Assembly: GCF_014270065.1 (NCBI RefSeq)
Contig: NZ_JACNME010000004.1
Coordinates: 432,409 to 496,408, forward strand
Length of the DNA stretch: 64,000 nt
Source: Quadrisphaera sp. RL12-1S
GTDB taxonomy: Bacteria; Actinomycetota; Actinomycetes; Actinomycetales; Quadrisphaeraceae
Direction of reading: 5' to 3'
Shown: in pieces, positions 62,707 through 64,000 of the stretch
How positions within the stretch are numbered: position 1 is the stretch's first letter
Layout of the letters: each line of letters starts with the position of its first letter
Notes under the pieces: model-generated
What the model was told of the DNA's origin: nothing
Databases searched by the model: none
What the model saw: the letters and a program-made list of their open reading frames with translations, nothing else
Position numbers and translations under genes: made by a program

Positions 62707-63273
62707 CTAGGTGGTGATGGCATCGCGAGCTGCAGGAAGCGCGGTGACCCCCTCGGCGGCGAGGAAGTGTCCAGCACCCGGGATCACGCGCACGGGTGCA
62801 TCGAGCAGGGCCGCGAGGCGATCGGAGTGGGCGGGCGGCACAAAGGCGTCGTCCTCGGACCGGATGATGACGACGCGTCCGACGTGCTCGCTGATGCCGG
62901 TGACGTCACACCCGTCGGCGATGTAGGCGTCCAAGTTCGGGAGGGCGGGCAGTCGCTCGACGAATCCGGCCACCAGGACGAGGGTTCCAAGGCGCCACCG
63001 CTCCGGCAGACGGCTGAGGCAGCGCAGGACCGTGAGGCAGCCCAGGCTGTGAGCGACGACGGAGGTCTGCTCGTCCGGGGTTCCGAGCGCGGCGCGCACG
63101 TGGTGTTCCCACCGCACTGGGTCGGGGTTCATCGGATCGGGAAGGGCGGGGATCTGGGTCTCGACACCGGCAGCTTCCAGCTGCTCGGCCAGCCAACCGA
63201 ACCAGTGGTCCGCCGGCGTCGCGCCGTACCCGTGGATGATGATCGCCTGCGGGCGTGTCGGGTCTGGGGTCAT
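62707..63273 (-). CDS. RBBP9/YdeN-type serine hydrolase
   Basis: A 188-residue small alpha/beta hydrolase. Oxyanion/HG motif AIIIHGYGATPADHWFGWL (residues 10-28), nucleophile in VVAHSLGCLTVLR (near 73), Asp in RSEDDAFVPP and His in IPGAGHFLAAEG. Physiological substrate unknown. Its promoter (-35 TTGACC, -10 TACCGT, 20-bp spacer) has the stretched form activated by MerR proteins, and a MerR gene is divergent from it. Confidence 0.88.
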   Translation of the reverse strand: MTPDPTRPQAIIIHGYGATPADHWFGWLAEQLEAAGVETQIPALPDPMNPDPVRWEHHVRAALGTPDEQTSVVAHSLGCLTVLRCLSRLPERWRLGTLVLVAGFVERLPALPNLDAYIADGCDVTGISEHVGRVVIIRSEDDAFVPPAHSDRLAALLDAPVRVIPGAGHFLAAEGVTALPAARDAITT

Positions 63274-63281
63274 GCCGCTGG

Positions 63282-63313
63282 ACGGTAGGGCTTCCCGTCA
63301 GCGTGAAGGTCAA
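63282..63313 (-). promoter_or_regulatory. MerR-activated-type promoter and operator
   Basis: On the minus strand -35 TTGACC (63308-63313) and -10 TACCGT (63282-63287) are 20 bp apart. A dyad CTTCnCG-N4-CGnGAAG (63291-63308) fills the spacer, as in classical MerR promoters. It drives the hydrolase gene. Confidence 0.75.
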
Positions 63314-63332
63314 GTCAGGCAGTGGGGGTGGG

Positions 63333-63704
63333 ATGCGGATTGGTGAGCTCTCCGCTCTGTCAGGGGTCAGCGCACGAGCGCTGCGGCACTACGAAGACGT
63401 CGGCATCCTGGTTCCAGATCGCTCCTCTAGCGGATACCGCGACTACTCGCTGGCTGACGTCACGCGTGTGGCACAGATCAGGGCGTTGATCTGTGCCGGG
63501 ATGGGGACCTCGACCATCAAGCGCTACTTCGACTGCGTTCGGACCGGCGACCGTGGAACCCAGCTTCAGATGTGCCCCGACCTGCGTGCCGAACTGGACC
63601 TCATCGCTGAAGCCCTCACCGCGAAGCAGGCCCAGCTCCAGCGAACGCAGGAGCAGCTTCGCCGCCTGACATCGACCAGCAGGGGCTTGGGTGAAGCGCG
63701 CTGA
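63333..63704 (+). CDS. MerR-family regulator
   Basis: A 123-residue regulator. HTH and wing: MRIGELSALSGVSARALRHY and EDVGILVPDRSSSGYRDYSL (residues 1-40), then a dimerising coiled coil (LIAEALTAKQAQLQRTQEQL). Two Cys (CAGMGT, MCPDL) lie in the dimer region. There is no large ligand domain, as in metal- or redox-sensing or minimal MerR proteins. It probably activates the divergent hydrolase through the 20-bp-spacer promoter. Confidence 0.88.
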   Translation: MRIGELSALSGVSARALRHYEDVGILVPDRSSSGYRDYSLADVTRVAQIRALICAGMGTSTIKRYFDCVRTGDRGTQLQMCPDLRAELDLIAEALTAKQAQLQRTQEQLRRLTSTSRGLGEAR

Positions 63705-63705
63705 C

Positions 63706-63778
63706 CACAGCTCACCGTCCGTGTGGCGCACGTCGCGACCCCGCGGCGCTCAAGACCGTCGTTCGTCTCACTTGGGAT
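63706..63778 (+). repeat. Accessory-region repeat, copy 7
   Basis: AGCTCACCGTCCG at left, GCGGCGCTCAAGACCGTCGT in the middle, CTTGGGATCC at right. It fits exactly between the stops of two convergent genes (63704 and 63779). Confidence 0.8.
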
Positions 63779-64000
63779 CCTCACCCGGACGAGCGCGAGG
63801 AGTTGCTGCGCGAGATCCGGGCCGCGACCGCGCGGTGCAGCCCCTGGGAGACGGCGATCCCGATCAGCACCACCACTGCGCCCACCGGCTGGTTCCACTG
63901 CACGTGCTCACCCAGCACGCTCACCCCCACTACCGCAGCAACCACCGGGGTCAGGTAAGTGACGCTGCTGGCGGTGCTGGCCCCTGCTGCCGCGACGATG
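63779..64000 (-). CDS. EamA/DMT-family transporter, C-terminal fragment
   Basis: The last 73 codons of a membrane transporter whose 5' part is beyond the window. The visible part reads GASTASSVTYLTPVVAAVVG, VSVLGEHVQWNQPVGAVVVL and IGIAVSQGLHRA, the two closing helices of an EamA drug/metabolite exporter with its GE motif. Its stop codon is the first base triplet beyond repeat copy 7. Confidence 0.85.

Noticed and set aside
54817..63778. Reading the repeat family as integron attC sites
   Set aside because: No GTTRRRY core or matching R'' box could be found in any copy, and no tyrosine integrase gene is in the window.

Overview
The window is about 64 kb of very GC-rich DNA (third positions almost all G or C) from an actinomycete. 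Lineage markers include a mycothiol-dependent DinB-like enzyme, an actinobacterial Vms1-like release factor, a DUF3099 protein, an F420-type luciferase-like oxidoreductase, a fabG-inhA pair, a SAM-IV riboswitch and many leaderless start codons directly behind TANNNT boxes. A Kineosporiaceae-like soil or surface organism fits, but this is inference. A methyl-accepting chemotaxis protein suggests motility.

Layout. 1-3130: end of a suf operon (sufB 3' end, sufD, Rieske ferredoxin, sufC, sufT) with no sufS or sufU between sufC and sufT. 3240-15978: housekeeping genes (acVLRF1 hydrolase, lipoprotein, bioY, ABC-F ATPase, small HTH protein, ABC exporter, SURF1, DUF3099, fabG-inhA, sixA, HATPase, glutathionyl-hydroquinone-reductase-like enzyme, conserved unknown). 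16138-22563: a peptide/nickel-type ABC importer with a fused permease behind an inverted-repeat promoter, meeting an MFS transporter tail to tail. 22715-26008: sulfite-oxidase-like molybdoenzyme with its flavin reductase, then a SerB phosphatase fused to a GNAT domain. 26050-28531: an F420-type oxidoreductase gene and a large serine recombinase, with an inverted remnant of the oxidoreductase 3' end. 28621-31879: metNIQ behind a SAM-IV riboswitch and a 16-codon upstream ORF. 31970-47140: core metabolism and stress genes (mycothiol-dependent enzyme, pentapeptide protein, FAD oxidoreductase, divergent glgC/glgA, NfeD-SPFH pair, FeS photolyase, methionine aminopeptidase, SpoIIE phosphatase, TauE permease).

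47161-64000 looks accessory. It holds a TetR-controlled cassette with a virginiamycin-B-lyase-like gene bracketed by 60-bp direct repeats, an AraC/VOC pair, a TetR lacking its DNA-binding domain, a chemoreceptor, two MerR circuits, a truncated luciferase-like gene, a serine resolvase, an Eis-like acetyltransferase, small enzymes, and a dispersed repeat of about 75-90 bp found at least six times between genes from 54.8 to 63.8 kb.

Two non-gene patterns stand out. Several genes in the first 17 kb are followed by local tandem repeats that place a TGA every 11 (once every 14) bp, closing all reading frames. The 54.8-63.8 kb repeat family separates small genes like punctuation and may mark a cassette-like accretion zone. 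All calls come from reading sequence and translations; no database search was run.
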